DNA of 43,278 nt from the NCBI RefSeq assembly GCF_000514815.1, contig NZ_AZWQ01000035.1, positions 157 to 43,434 on the forward strand, given 5' to 3'. The position numbers and the translations under genes are program-made. The notes beneath the pieces are model-generated. The model was not told the origin of the DNA, made no database searches, and was given only the letters and a program-made list of their open reading frames with translations. Positions 1 through 7,427 of the stretch are shown here, in pieces (the stretch's first letter is position 1; every line of letters begins with the position of its first letter). This stretch comes from Salinispora fenicalii (GTDB taxonomy: Bacteria; Actinomycetota; Actinomycetes; Mycobacteriales; Micromonosporaceae).

Positions 1-627
1 CGCAAGACCGCCCTGACCGCTGCTGGCCTGATCGCCACCGGCGGCGCCATCGCCGCCCCCGCCAGCGCCGCCTTCGCCGCCCCCACCGCGCAGCCCACCG
101 CGCAGAGCGAGCGCGACGGCACCCGCGTACTCCCGGTCGACTACGAGGCCCAGCCGAACTTCTACTACTGCGGCCCCGCCGCCGCCCGCAACGCCCTGTC
201 CGTACAGGACAAGGAAATCGACATGGACACGATGGCCAAGCGGATGGGCACCACCGAATCCGGCACCGACTCCATCAACGACATCACCCCAGTGCTGAAC
301 ACCGAAACCGGCAGCGACGTGTACCGCAGCGTCGAGATCTCCACCCCCGCAGCCGACGACAAGCAGACCGACACCCTGCGCGAAGACATCATCCGCACCG
401 TCGACGACGGCCGCGCCGTCGTAGCCAACATCGCCGGCACCGCCACCGACACCAACGGCGAGAGCCACTCCTTCGCCGGCGGCCACTACATCACCGTCAA
501 CGGCTACCGCGACGCCGGCAACGAAGTGAAGATCGCCGACTCGGCGAACCCGAACACCGCCGAGTACTGGATCACCACCGAAGCCCTCGCGGACTGGATC
601 GCCACCCGCGGCTACTCCACCAGCTGA
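1..627 (+). CDS. Secreted C39-like papain-fold peptidase, 5' end cut by window
   Basis: The frame is open from base 1 to a TGA at 625-627, giving 208 visible residues; the start lies outside the window. The visible N-terminus (RKTALTAAGLIATGG...APASAAFA) looks like the basic and hydrophobic parts of a signal peptide, so the protein is probably exported. The rest resembles C39-like cysteine peptidases. A Cys at visible residue 57 lies in YYCGPAA, a His at 162 in GGHYITV and an Asp at 180 in KIADSANP, in the order expected for a Cys-His-Asp site. There is no ABC transporter domain, so this is not a bacteriocin exporter. The substrate is unknown. Family assignment rests on the CGPA and GGHY motifs. 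A 12-bp hairpin follows the stop. Confidence 0.8.
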   Translation, partial: RKTALTAAGLIATGGAIAAPASAAFAAPTAQPTAQSERDGTRVLPVDYEAQPNFYYCGPAAARNALSVQDKEIDMDTMAKRMGTTESGTDSINDITPVLNTETGSDVYRSVEISTPAADDKQTDTLREDIIRTVDDGRAVVANIAGTATDTNGESHSFAGGHYITVNGYRDAGNEVKIADSANPNTAEYWITTEALADWIATRGYSTS

Positions 628-640
628 CCACCACCAGACC

Positions 641-668
641 AGGGCCGGCCCCACCAGGGGCCGGCCCT
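641..668. terminator. Bidirectional terminator hairpin between the peptidase gene and dusB
   Basis: A perfect 12-bp stem (641-652 with 657-668) closes on a 4-nt loop (ACCA). It lies between two convergent genes that stop at 627 (+) and 693 (-). There is no T-run, as is usual for high-GC actinobacterial terminators. Confidence 0.85.
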
Positions 669-692
669 CGTCGTTGTCCGCCGAGGCCGAGC

Positions 693-1865
693 TCAGCCGC
701 CCGAGTCGGCCAACTCCGCGCCCTGCGGAACCGTGTCGTCGTCCCGGCTGTCCAACCACCCGTTCGGCAGGAACACCTTGCCCGGCGAGTTGGTCCGGCC
801 CCGGGGCTGGCCCAACGTCTCCACCGGGAACGGCGCCGCCGGGTCGAGCTTGCCGAGCAGATCGTCGAGCTGCGCCAGGCTGTCAATCATCGCGAGCGAC
901 CGACGTAGCTCACTGCCGACCGGAAAGCCCTTCAGGTACCAGGCGACGTGCTTCCGGAAGTCGGTGCAGCCATCCCGTTCACCGCGCGCGGCGTCCCGGG
1001 CCCCGACAGTGAACTGCTCGACCAACAGCTCCGCGTGCCGGCGCATGGTCGTGGCCACCTCCCCCAGCGTGGGCAGCCGCCGGTGCGACGAACCGGTGAA
1101 AGCAGCCTCCAGGTCGGCGAAGAGCCACGGCCGGCCCAGGCAGCCCCGCCCCACCACGACCCCATCGACTCCGGTGTGCGCCACCATCCGCAGCGCGTCG
1201 TCCGCCTCCCAGATGTCGCCGTTACCCAGCACCGGCACGTCCAGCGCCGCCTTCAGCGTCGCGATAGCGTCCCAGTCGGCGGTCCCGGAGTACCGTTGGG
1301 CAGCCGTACGCCCGTGCAGCGCCACCGCCGCGACACCAGCATCCTGGGCGGCGAGGCCCGCCTCCACGTACGTCAGGTGATCGTCATCGATGCCCTTGCG
1401 CATCTTCACGGTGACCGGCACCCCGGCAGGTGTGGCGGCGTCCACCGCGGCCCGCACCAGCCGGGCGAAGAGCCGACGCCGCCACGGCAGGGCGGAGCCG
1501 CCGCCCTTGCGGGTGACCTTCGGGACCGGGCAACCGAAGTTGAGGTCGATGTGGTCGGCGAGGTTGCGTTCGACGATGATCCGCACGGCGGCGGCGGTGG
1601 TGTCGGGGTCGGTGCCGTAGAGCTGGAGGCTGCGCGGCGACTCCCCGGAGCCGAAGGCGATCATGCGAAGCGTCTTGGGGTTCCGCTCGACCAGCGCGAC
1701 CGTGGTGATCATCTCGCAGACGTAGATGCCACCGCCCTGTTCCCGGCAGAGCTGACGGAACCCGACGTTGGTGATGCCCGCCATCGGCGCCAGGACCACC
1801 GGCGGCCACACCTGGTGCCGCCCGATGGTCAGCGGGCGGGGCGGGACGGCCTTCGTCGTGGTCAC
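693..1865 (-). CDS. dusB: tRNA-dihydrouridine synthase (DusB family)
   Basis: FMN enzyme that reduces specific uridines in the tRNA D-loop to dihydrouridine. The 390-residue protein has the TIM-barrel start VVLAPMAGITNVGFRQLC (about 23-40). The catalytic signature LNFGCPVPKVTRKGGG follows, with Cys112 as the likely proton donor. The flavin phosphate region is VLGNGDIWEADDA...GVVVGRGCLGRPW. The start is GTG (VTTTK) at 1865, chosen because a TACACT hexamer ends 6 nt before it, consistent with a leaderless mRNA. It lies downstream of glyS on the same strand but is separated from it by a strong hairpin, so it probably has its own transcript. The C-terminal ~50 residues are poorly conserved and acidic. 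Confidence 0.95.
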   Translation of the reverse strand: MTTTKAVPPRPLTIGRHQVWPPVVLAPMAGITNVGFRQLCREQGGGIYVCEMITTVALVERNPKTLRMIAFGSGESPRSLQLYGTDPDTTAAAVRIIVERNLADHIDLNFGCPVPKVTRKGGGSALPWRRRLFARLVRAAVDAATPAGVPVTVKMRKGIDDDHLTYVEAGLAAQDAGVAAVALHGRTAAQRYSGTADWDAIATLKAALDVPVLGNGDIWEADDALRMVAHTGVDGVVVGRGCLGRPWLFADLEAAFTGSSHRRLPTLGEVATTMRRHAELLVEQFTVGARDAARGERDGCTDFRKHVAWYLKGFPVGSELRRSLAMIDSLAQLDDLLGKLDPAAPFPVETLGQPRGRTNSPGKVFLPNGWLDSRDDDTVPQGAELADSGG

Positions 1866-1871
1866 TACTCC

Positions 1872-1877
1872 AGTGTA
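1872..1877 (-). promoter_or_regulatory. -10 element of dusB, leaderless
   Basis: TACACT on the minus strand fits the actinobacterial TANNNT -10 consensus. Exactly 6 nt separate it from the GTG start at 1865, which would place +1 on the start codon. No clear -35 is visible. Confidence 0.55.
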
Positions 1878-1892
1878 AGGAGGCCCTGGCCG

Positions 1893-1920
1893 TCCCCCCG
1901 CTGGCCTACCAGCGGGGGGA
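1893..1920 (-). terminator. Hairpin terminator downstream of glyS
   Basis: A perfect 12-bp GC-rich stem (1893-1904 with 1909-1920) has a 4-nt loop. It lies 17 nt past the glyS stop and upstream of the dusB promoter. Confidence 0.85.
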
Positions 1921-1936
1921 GGAGTAACTCCGTGGC

Positions 1937-3316
1937 TCAGCAGCCGGGGAGGCGCTCGATCAGGTACCGCTCGACCTGGTCCAGGGAGATCCGCTCCTGG
2001 GCCATCGTGTCCCGGTTCCGTATGGTCACCGCGTCGTCATCGAGAGTGTCGAAGTCGACCGTCACGCAGAACGGGGTGCCGATCTCGTCCTGCCGGCGGT
2101 AGCGGCGGCCGATGGCCTGCGAGTCGTCGAACTCCACCACCCAGCGCTTACGCAGGTCAGCGGCGAGCTTCCGGGCCTTCGGCGAAAGCGCCTCGTTGCG
2201 GGACAGCGGCAGCACCGCCACCTTCACCGGGGCGAGCCGCGGGTCGAAGCGCATCACCGTGCGCTTGTCCACGCCGCCCTTGGTGTTCGGCGCCTCGTCC
2301 TCGTCGTACGCCTCGAGCAGGAACGCCAGCACCGCACGGGTGAGGCCGGCCGCCGGCTCGATCACGTACGGGACCCAGCGCTCGCCCTTGGCCTGGTCGA
2401 AGTAGGACAGGTCAACCCCGGAGTGCTTGCTGTGGGTGGCGAGGTCGAAGTCGGTGCGATTGGCGATGCCCTCCAACTCCGCGAACTCGGTGCCACCGAA
2501 CTGGAACCGGTACTCGATGTCGACGGTGCGCTTCGAGTAGTGGGAGAGCTTCTCCTGCGGGTGCTCGTAGCGACGCAGGTTACGCTCGCTGAGGCCGAGG
2601 TCGAGGTACCAGTTCCAGCGCTCGGCGAGCCAGTACTCGTGCCAGCCCTCATCGGTGCCCGGTTCGACGAAGAACTCCATCTCCATCTGCTCGAACTCGC
2701 GGGTCCGGAAGATGAAGTTCCCCGGGGTGATCTCGTTGCGGAAGGACTTGCCGGTCTGGGCGATGCCGAACGGCGGCTTCTTGCGCGCCACCGTCTCGAC
2801 GTTCTTGTAGTTGACGAAGATGCCCTGGGCGGTCTCGGGTCGCAGGTAGTGCAGACCCTCGTCGCTCTCTACCGGGCCCAGGTGAGTCTTCATCAGACCG
2901 TTGAACATCCGCGGCTCGGTGAAGGTGCCCTTGTTTCCGCAGTTCGGGCAGTTCAGCTCGGTCAATGAGGCTGGCGGACGACCGTGCTTGGCCTCGTACG
3001 CCTCCTCCAGGTGGTCGGCCCGGAACCGCTTGTGGCAGGACTGGCACTCGGTCAGCGGGTCCACGAACGCGTCCAGGTGGCCGGAGGCGGCCCAGACATC
3101 ACGGGCCAGGATCACCGCGGAGTCAAGGCCCACCACGTCGTCGCGCTGCTGGACCATGCTCCGCCACCACTGTCGGCGGACGTTCTCCTTCAGCTCCACC
3201 CCGAGCGGGCCGTAGTCCCACGCCGAACGGGTACCCCCGTAGATCTCGCTGGACGGGAAGACAAAACCCCGACGCTTGGCGAGGCTAACGACGGCGTCGA
3301 TACGGTCTGCAGGCAT
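1937..3316 (-). CDS. glyS: Glycyl-tRNA synthetase, homodimeric type
   Basis: Cytoplasmic class II synthetase that charges tRNA-Gly. At 459 residues it matches the single-chain alpha2 GlyRS of actinobacteria, not the two-subunit alpha2beta2 enzyme. The N-terminus has FPSSEIYGGTRSAWDYGPLG (21-40). A zinc-ribbon insertion follows with Cys91/Cys94 and Cys123/Cys126. The class II core includes FIFRTREFEQMEMEFF, and the anticodon-binding domain occupies the last ~110 residues (VKVAVLPLSRNE onward). The ATG at 3316 has a strong GGAGGA ribosome binding site 4 nt upstream. glyS next to an SmtB/zinc locus is also the arrangement I recall from mycobacteria. Confidence 0.97.
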   Translation of the reverse strand: MPADRIDAVVSLAKRRGFVFPSSEIYGGTRSAWDYGPLGVELKENVRRQWWRSMVQQRDDVVGLDSAVILARDVWAASGHLDAFVDPLTECQSCHKRFRADHLEEAYEAKHGRPPASLTELNCPNCGNKGTFTEPRMFNGLMKTHLGPVESDEGLHYLRPETAQGIFVNYKNVETVARKKPPFGIAQTGKSFRNEITPGNFIFRTREFEQMEMEFFVEPGTDEGWHEYWLAERWNWYLDLGLSERNLRRYEHPQEKLSHYSKRTVDIEYRFQFGGTEFAELEGIANRTDFDLATHSKHSGVDLSYFDQAKGERWVPYVIEPAAGLTRAVLAFLLEAYDEDEAPNTKGGVDKRTVMRFDPRLAPVKVAVLPLSRNEALSPKARKLAADLRKRWVVEFDDSQAIGRRYRRQDEIGTPFCVTVDFDTLDDDAVTIRNRDTMAQERISLDQVERYLIERLPGC

Positions 3317-3427
3317 TTTTCCTCCTACGCCGGCTGGCGGTCGGCGGGGACAGTACGGGATGGAGCGAGGCTCGGGACAACGGCACGACCGGCGACGTCC
3401 TGAGCCAAGGAGAATACCGGGGGCGGT

Positions 3428-4069
3428 TCAGCTGACCCCGCACACCTCCAGTTCGCCGGTCTGCTGGTTCTGCTCCAGGTTCACCTGTTGGCGATCGTGG
3501 CCACCGCCGCTGAAGATGACCTCGACCGGCACGGTCAGAGTGTTCTGGTCGACCTCGCCGACCCGGAACGAGGCCACCTGCGGCTCACTGGCGACCCGCC
3601 GTTCAAACTCCGGCCGCGACTCCTGCCGCCGCACCTGGGCACAGAGTTGGTCGTAGGCGGCACCGTAGTCCCGCTCCATCAGCGCCTGGTAGTAGTCGGT
3701 GGAGGCGGACCGTCCCTGCTCGTCGATCGCCTGCACGCCGGTCACCACGAGCCCGATCACCGCCGCGCCCCCGCCGCCGCAGCAGAGCGCCAGTGCGAGC
3801 GCCCCGGCGCCGAGCCCCAGCCAGAGCCGGGTGCGACGGCCCTCGACCGGCGGCGCCGCGAACGGCGGCACGACACCGGGGCCGGCGGGCGGGTTCGGCA
3901 CTCCCGGCCCTGGGGGCGGGCCGGGCACGGCAGGAGGTGCGGCGCCGTCTGATGGGCCGGGCACGGCAGGGGGTGCGGCGCCGTCTGGCGGGCCGGGCAC
4001 CGACGGGTGCGGTGCGGGAGCGGCCGGTCCGGGAGCGGTCATGGGATCAATGTAGTGCGTATCGCTCAC
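3428..4069 (-). CDS. Proline-rich single-pass membrane protein, function unknown
   Basis: A 213-residue protein read from GTG 4069 (VSDTHYIDPMTAPG). That start overlaps the TGA of the upstream gene as GTGA, suggesting translational coupling; an ATG at 4042 is the alternative. The first ~80 residues are a Pro/Gly/Ala-rich cytoplasmic tail with a 12-residue tandem repeat. One membrane helix follows (LWLGLGAGALALALCCGGGGAAVIGLVV). The extracytoplasmic domain of ~95 residues begins STDYYQALMERDYGAAYDQLC and resembles DUF4878/NTF2-like secreted domains found behind such tails in actinobacteria. Two Cys in that domain (YDQLC and LEVCGVS) could form a disulfide. No enzymatic motif is seen. Confidence 0.75.
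   Translation of the reverse strand: MSDTHYIDPMTAPGPAAPAPHPSVPGPPDGAAPPAVPGPSDGAAPPAVPGPPPGPGVPNPPAGPGVVPPFAAPPVEGRRTRLWLGLGAGALALALCCGGGGAAVIGLVVTGVQAIDEQGRSASTDYYQALMERDYGAAYDQLCAQVRRQESRPEFERRVASEPQVASFRVGEVDQNTLTVPVEVIFSGGGHDRQQVNLEQNQQTGELEVCGVS
3918..4004 (-). repeat. 36-bp tandem repeat in the proline-rich tail
   Basis: Units at 3918-3953 and 3954-3989 are nearly identical, and a partial third begins at 3990. They encode repeated VPGPSDGAAPPA-type dodecapeptides in frame. A 36-bp unit keeps the reading frame when copy number changes. Confidence 0.8.
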
Positions 4070-4407
4070 CGGTACGGATCGGCCGCCCGATCGCTCGCCG
4101 TCACGACCACGTCGGCACCGGGTGCCGCGGTGGCGAGGGCCTCGTAGGCCGAAGGTTCGTCGACCGACTCGGCGAGCAGCGGAACCGCGGTGACCTTGAC
4201 ATCGAAGCCACCGAGCGCTCGCCGGTAGGTGCCGACCGACTCCCACTCGGTGAGCAGGCACCAGTAGCGCGGATCGTCCAGAGCGCGGATGAGTTGCCCG
4301 CGCAGGTACCCGGGGCGGGCCGCGAGCGCCGCGAGCGCGGCGTGTGCCCGCACGGTGAAATCGTCAACGACATCGGCCTCGACCACGAACCGGTTGGTGA
4401 CCAACAC
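4066..4407 (-). CDS. Antibiotic biosynthesis monooxygenase-like (ABM-fold) protein
   Basis: A 113-residue protein with a dimeric alpha+beta barrel pattern. It opens VLVTNRFVVEADVVDDFTVR, continues with LAARPGYLRGQLIRALDDPRYWCLLTEW, and then ESVGTYRRALGGFDVKVTAVPLL. Proteins of this fold act as cofactor-free oxygenases, heme-degrading enzymes or simple dimeric scaffolds, so the reaction cannot be named. The GTG at 4407 has a GGAGG site 6 nt upstream. The stop overlaps the start of the downstream membrane-protein gene, so the pair is an operon. The gene diverges from the small membrane protein at 4435 across 27 bp. Confidence 0.8.
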   Translation of the reverse strand: MLVTNRFVVEADVVDDFTVRAHAALAALAARPGYLRGQLIRALDDPRYWCLLTEWESVGTYRRALGGFDVKVTAVPLLAESVDEPSAYEALATAAPGADVVVTASDRAADPYR

Positions 4408-4421
4408 CGGCTACCTCCTCG

Positions 4422-4427
4422 TAAAGT
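4422..4427 (+). promoter_or_regulatory. -10 element of the small membrane protein gene, leaderless
   Basis: TAAAGT lies 7 nt before the ATG at 4435, placing +1 at or next to the start codon. It sits in the 27-bp gap shared with the divergent ABM-like gene. Confidence 0.55.
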
Positions 4428-4434
4428 CTGTGGG

Positions 4435-4692
4435 ATGCAGCGTACGCAGCACCGGATTGCAAGCTGGTTGGCCCGGGCAAACCCGACGGCAGTCTTCCTG
4501 GCCACCCTGGTGGTGGTGCTGGTGGCTCTCTTCACTCCGGGGGTGATCGGCGGGCTACTCACCCTCGCTCTCGCGGCGGTCGTGGCCACGCTGGTGGTCA
4601 CCACGGGCGCGAGCCAGCCGGCCCGGCTGCGGGTGGTCCGGCTCCTGGTGCTGACGCTGCTGATCACCGCCGGGCTGGTCAAGCTTCTCTGA
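4435..4692 (+). CDS. Small two-helix membrane protein (DUF6703-like)
   Basis: An 85-residue protein starting at ATG 4435 (MQRTQHRIASWLARANPTAV). The basic amphipathic N-terminus is followed by two closely spaced hydrophobic stretches (VFLATLVVVLVALFTPGVIG and LLTLALAAVVATLVVTTG). A short basic loop and a third weaker one (LLVLTLLITAGLVKLL) end the chain. It looks like the short integral membrane proteins grouped as DUF6703 in actinobacteria, but that name is from memory of the pattern. No function is assignable. The stop is about 20 bp upstream of the zinc operator, so its transcription may run into that region. Confidence 0.75.
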   Translation: MQRTQHRIASWLARANPTAVFLATLVVVLVALFTPGVIGGLLTLALAAVVATLVVTTGASQPARLRVVRLLVLTLLITAGLVKLL

Positions 4693-4712
4693 CATGCACT
4701 CATGCGTTTTTG

Positions 4713-4729
4713 ACAATCATTATCATTGT
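4713..4729 (+). promoter_or_regulatory. Zur/Fur-type operator upstream of znuA
   Basis: An AT-rich 17-bp palindrome (ACAATnATnATnATTGT, 14 of 17 positions symmetric) in a GC-rich background, 18 bp before the znuA ATG. A consensus TTGACA (-35) occupies 4710-4715. A weak -10 (GACAGT, 4734-4739) lies 18 nt further and 7 nt before the ATG, so the box would sit between -35 and -10. The NATNATNAT pattern is typical of Fur-superfamily boxes. Zinc-dependent repression by Zur is inferred. Confidence 0.75.
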
Positions 4730-4746
4730 TGCGGACAGTTGCCTTC

Positions 4747-5754
4747 ATGAACAACCGCCGTGCTCCACGCGCCCTGGCTGCCACCTCCGCCGCACTGCTC
4801 GCCCTCGGCGCCGCCGCCTGCTCCGACAAGCCGGCCGATGCCGATCCGGAGCGGGTTGAGGTCGTCGCCGCGTTCTACCCGCTGCAGTTCCTGGCTGAGC
4901 AGATCGGCGGAGACGCGGTAGCCGTCAGTAATCTGGTCAAGCCCGGCGCCGAGCCGCACGACGTCGAGTTGAGCCCGGGCCAGGTCGGGGAGGTGGCCGG
5001 GGCCGAGCTGATCGTCTACCTCAAGGGCTTCCAGCCGCAGGTCGACGAGGCCGTGCAGCAGAACGCCGCCGACCGGGCATTCGATGTCACCACCGTCGAG
5101 CCGCTGCTCGACGCCACCGCCGCCGGCCACGACCACGACCACGAAGGCGAAGGCGAAGGCGAAGGCGAAGGCGGACACGAGGGTGAGGGCGGCGCCGAGA
5201 CGCCGGCGGACCCGGACCACGCGGCGGATGCCGGCAGCAAGGACCCGCACCTATGGCTGGACCCCACCCGGCTCGCCACCGTCGGCGACCAGCTCGCCGA
5301 CCGGCTCGCCCAGGCCGACCCCGAGCACGCTGACGAGTACACCGCCCGCGCGACCGAGCTCCGCGGCAAGCTGGACCAGCTCGACGCAGAGTTCGCCGCC
5401 GGCTTGAAGAACTGCCAACGGCGGGAGATTGTGGTCAGCCACACCGCCTTCGGCTACCTGACCACGCGTTACCAGCTGGAGCAGATCGGCGTCACCGGGC
5501 TGAGCCCGGAGCACGAGCCATCGCCGCAGCGGCTGGCCGAGGTGATCGAGGAGGCCAAGGAGCACCAGGCCACCACGATCTTCTTCGAGACGCTGGTCAG
5601 CCCGAAGGTCGCCGAGACCATCGCGGCCCAGGTCGGGGCCGAGACCGCGGTGCTCGACCCGCTCGAGGGGCTCGCCGCCGACAACAACGGGGACTACTTC
5701 TCGGTGATGCGGGCCAACCTCGCGACGCTGCAAACCGGGCTGGACTGCGCATGA
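4747..5754 (+). CDS. znuA: Zinc ABC transporter substrate-binding lipoprotein
   Basis: Captures Zn(II) outside the membrane and hands it to ZnuB. The 335-residue protein starts at ATG 4747. A signal sequence ends in the lipobox-like GAAAC, making Cys25 the lipidation site. Cluster A-I features follow: AFYPLQFLAEQIGG (42-55), metal-ligand His71 in GAEPHDVELSPGQ, His168 in DPHLWLDP, and a third His in VSHTAFGYL. An insertion rich in His, Glu and Gly (about 127-165) precedes DPHLW; this mobile loop marks zinc-type members. It contains a run of five Glu-Gly pairs from a hexanucleotide repeat. The stop overlaps znuC as ATGA. The last Cys pair (about 218 and 334) could form a disulfide. Confidence 0.93.
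   Translation: MNNRRAPRALAATSAALLALGAAACSDKPADADPERVEVVAAFYPLQFLAEQIGGDAVAVSNLVKPGAEPHDVELSPGQVGEVAGAELIVYLKGFQPQVDEAVQQNAADRAFDVTTVEPLLDATAAGHDHDHEGEGEGEGEGGHEGEGGAETPADPDHAADAGSKDPHLWLDPTRLATVGDQLADRLAQADPEHADEYTARATELRGKLDQLDAEFAAGLKNCQRREIVVSHTAFGYLTTRYQLEQIGVTGLSPEHEPSPQRLAEVIEEAKEHQATTIFFETLVSPKVAETIAAQVGAETAVLDPLEGLAADNNGDYFSVMRANLATLQTGLDCA
5143..5172 (+). repeat. Hexanucleotide repeat (GAAGGC)x5 in znuA
   Basis: Five perfect tandem copies of GAAGGC encode (Glu-Gly)x5 inside the His/acidic metal loop of ZnuA. A change in copy number would stay in frame and alter loop length only. Confidence 0.95.
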
Positions 5755-6512
5755 GCACGCCCATCATCACCGTCATGCGGGCGACGATCGGCTACGAGGG
5801 CCGGGCCGTACTGCGAGACATCTCGCTGACCGTGACCAGCGGTGAGGTGGTGGCCGTGCTCGGCGCCAACGGCTCCGGCAAGTCCACCCTGACCCGGGCC
5901 GTGCTCGGGCTGGTCCCGCTCAGCTCCGGCTCGGTCGAGCTCTTCGACCAGCCGGCGCGGCGATTCCGTCAGTGGCACCGCATCGGGTACGTCCCGCAAC
6001 GCCTCGGCGCCGGCGGTGGCGTACCCGCCACCGTCGGCGAGGTGGTCGCGGCGGGCCGGCTGGCCCGCCGCGGCATCCTGCGGCCCCCCGGCCGCGCGGA
6101 CCGGAGGGCGGTGGCGACCGCGCTGGCGGCGGTCGGTCTCGCCGACCGGACCGGTGATCCGGTCTCCACCCTCTCCGGCGGCCAGCAGCAGCGCGTCCTC
6201 ATCGCCCGGGCCTTGGCCGGCGAGCCGGAGCTGCTGGTCCTCGACGAGCCGACCGCCGGTGTGGACGCGGCGAGCCAGGAGGCGTTCGCCGGAGCGCTCC
6301 AGGAATTCGTTGTCGGCGGCGGTACCGTCCTGCTGGTCGCACACGAGCTGGGGCCGCTGCGGCCGTTGATCTCCCGAGCCGTCGTCGTACACGCCGGGGG
6401 GATCGCTCACGACGGCATGGTGCCCGAACCGGCCGGTCACCACGCCGACCCCGACCACGACCACGTGCACCCGCACGGTCCCAACGAGCCCGCCGGTCTC
6501 TGGAGCGCGTGA
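5751..6512 (+). CDS. znuC: Zinc ABC transporter ATPase
   Basis: Cytoplasmic ATPase that powers zinc import through ZnuB. The 253-residue protein has Walker A GANGSGKST (about 39-47), the Q-loop region IGYVPQRLG, the signature LSGGQQQRV, Walker B ELLVLDEPT and the switch His in LLVAHELG. It starts inside the znuA stop (ATGA), so translation is coupled. Unusually, the C-terminus ends in a His/Asp-rich tail (GHHADPDHDHVHPHGP) that could bind zinc in the cytoplasm. The znuB ATG follows one base after its stop. Confidence 0.93.
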   Translation: MSTPIITVMRATIGYEGRAVLRDISLTVTSGEVVAVLGANGSGKSTLTRAVLGLVPLSSGSVELFDQPARRFRQWHRIGYVPQRLGAGGGVPATVGEVVAAGRLARRGILRPPGRADRRAVATALAAVGLADRTGDPVSTLSGGQQQRVLIARALAGEPELLVLDEPTAGVDAASQEAFAGALQEFVVGGGTVLLVAHELGPLRPLISRAVVVHAGGIAHDGMVPEPAGHHADPDHDHVHPHGPNEPAGLWSA

Positions 6513-6513
6513 G

Positions 6514-7389
6514 ATGGAACTCTTCCAGTACCCGTACATGCAGCGTGCGCTGATCGGCGCGTTGGTCATCGGCCTGGCCGCCCCGGCTCTCGGCATCTAC
6601 CTGGTACAGCGGCGGCTGGCCCTGATCGGCGACGGCGTCGGGCACATGGCGCTCACCGGCGTCGGCGCCGGCCTGCTGTTGAACCGCTCCCCGGTCCTGG
6701 TGGCGGTGATCGTGGCCAGCCTCGGCGCGATCACCGTCGAGTTGGTCCGGGCCCGCGGTCGCACCTCCGGCGACCTGGCGCTCGCCCTGCTCTTCTACGG
6801 GGGCATCGCCGGCGGCGTGATGCTCGTCGGGCTCTCCGACAGCACCAGCACGAGTCTCAACGCGTACCTTTTCGGTTCGCTCTCCACCATCGCCCCCACC
6901 GACCTGGCCACGATCGCGGTACTCGGTGCGGCGATCCTGGTCACCATGCTGGCGTTGCGCCCAGCACTCTTCGCGATCTGCCACGACGAGGAGTACGCGC
7001 GAGTCTCCGGGCTGCCCGTCCGCGCCCTCAACCTGCTCCTCGCGGTCGCCACCGCGGTCACCGTCACCATCGCGATGCGCGCGGTGGGCGTCCTGCTGAT
7101 CAGCGCGCTGATGGTGGTGCCGGTCGCCGCCGCCCAACAGGTCACCCGCGGCTTCCGCAGCACGATGACGGCCGCCATGGCGCTCGGCCTCTTCGCCGCC
7201 GGGTCCGGGGTCTACGTGGCGGCCAACGCCGACACCGCCCCTGGCGCGTCGGTGGTGCTGATGGCGATCGCCTCGTTCGCGGTGGTGGCGCTCGGCGGCG
7301 CGGGCTGGCGGACGCTACGACGACGGCGGGTCGCCACGGCGGACGCACCGACCCCCGAGCCGCACGAGGTGGTACTCAGCCAGTCCTAA
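6514..7389 (+). CDS. znuB: Zinc ABC transporter permease
   Basis: Membrane channel of the zinc importer, ABC-3 family, 291 residues. About eight hydrophobic helices are visible, beginning MQRALIGALVIGLAAPALGIYLVQRRLALIGDG. That segment holds the family's conserved loop after helix 1. Later segments include ALALLFYGGIAGGVMLVG and AVGVLLISALMVVPVAAA. A cytoplasmic loop with CHDEEYARVSGLPVRALN is the likely ATPase-contact region. It follows znuC with a 1-bp gap and is the third gene of the operon. The basic C-terminal tail is short. Confidence 0.93.
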   Translation: MELFQYPYMQRALIGALVIGLAAPALGIYLVQRRLALIGDGVGHMALTGVGAGLLLNRSPVLVAVIVASLGAITVELVRARGRTSGDLALALLFYGGIAGGVMLVGLSDSTSTSLNAYLFGSLSTIAPTDLATIAVLGAAILVTMLALRPALFAICHDEEYARVSGLPVRALNLLLAVATAVTVTIAMRAVGVLLISALMVVPVAAAQQVTRGFRSTMTAAMALGLFAAGSGVYVAANADTAPGASVVLMAIASFAVVALGGAGWRTLRRRRVATADAPTPEPHEVVLSQS

Positions 7390-7411
7390 CCAACGGCGCA
7401 ATCCTGGGACT

Positions 7412-7425
7412 GGTTATCGTTAACC
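7412..7425 (+). promoter_or_regulatory. Candidate operator overlapping the -10 of the ArsR-family gene
   Basis: A perfect 5-4-5 inverted repeat (GGTTA-TCGT-TAACC) contains TATCGT (7415-7420), a -10 hexamer 7 nt before the GTG at 7428. An operator covering the -10 of a probably leaderless regulator gene suggests autorepression. The palindrome is short, so this is a candidate only. Confidence 0.5.
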
Positions 7426-7427
7426 CT

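Noticed and set aside
948..2102. Long plus-strand open frame opposite dusB and glyS
   Set aside because: It is a GC-driven shadow: no family motif, Arg/Pro/His-rich protein, and both genes beneath are certain.
4726..4746. Upstream TTG start for znuA
   Set aside because: It would lie inside the Zur-type box; ATG 4747 gives a normal lipoprotein signal.
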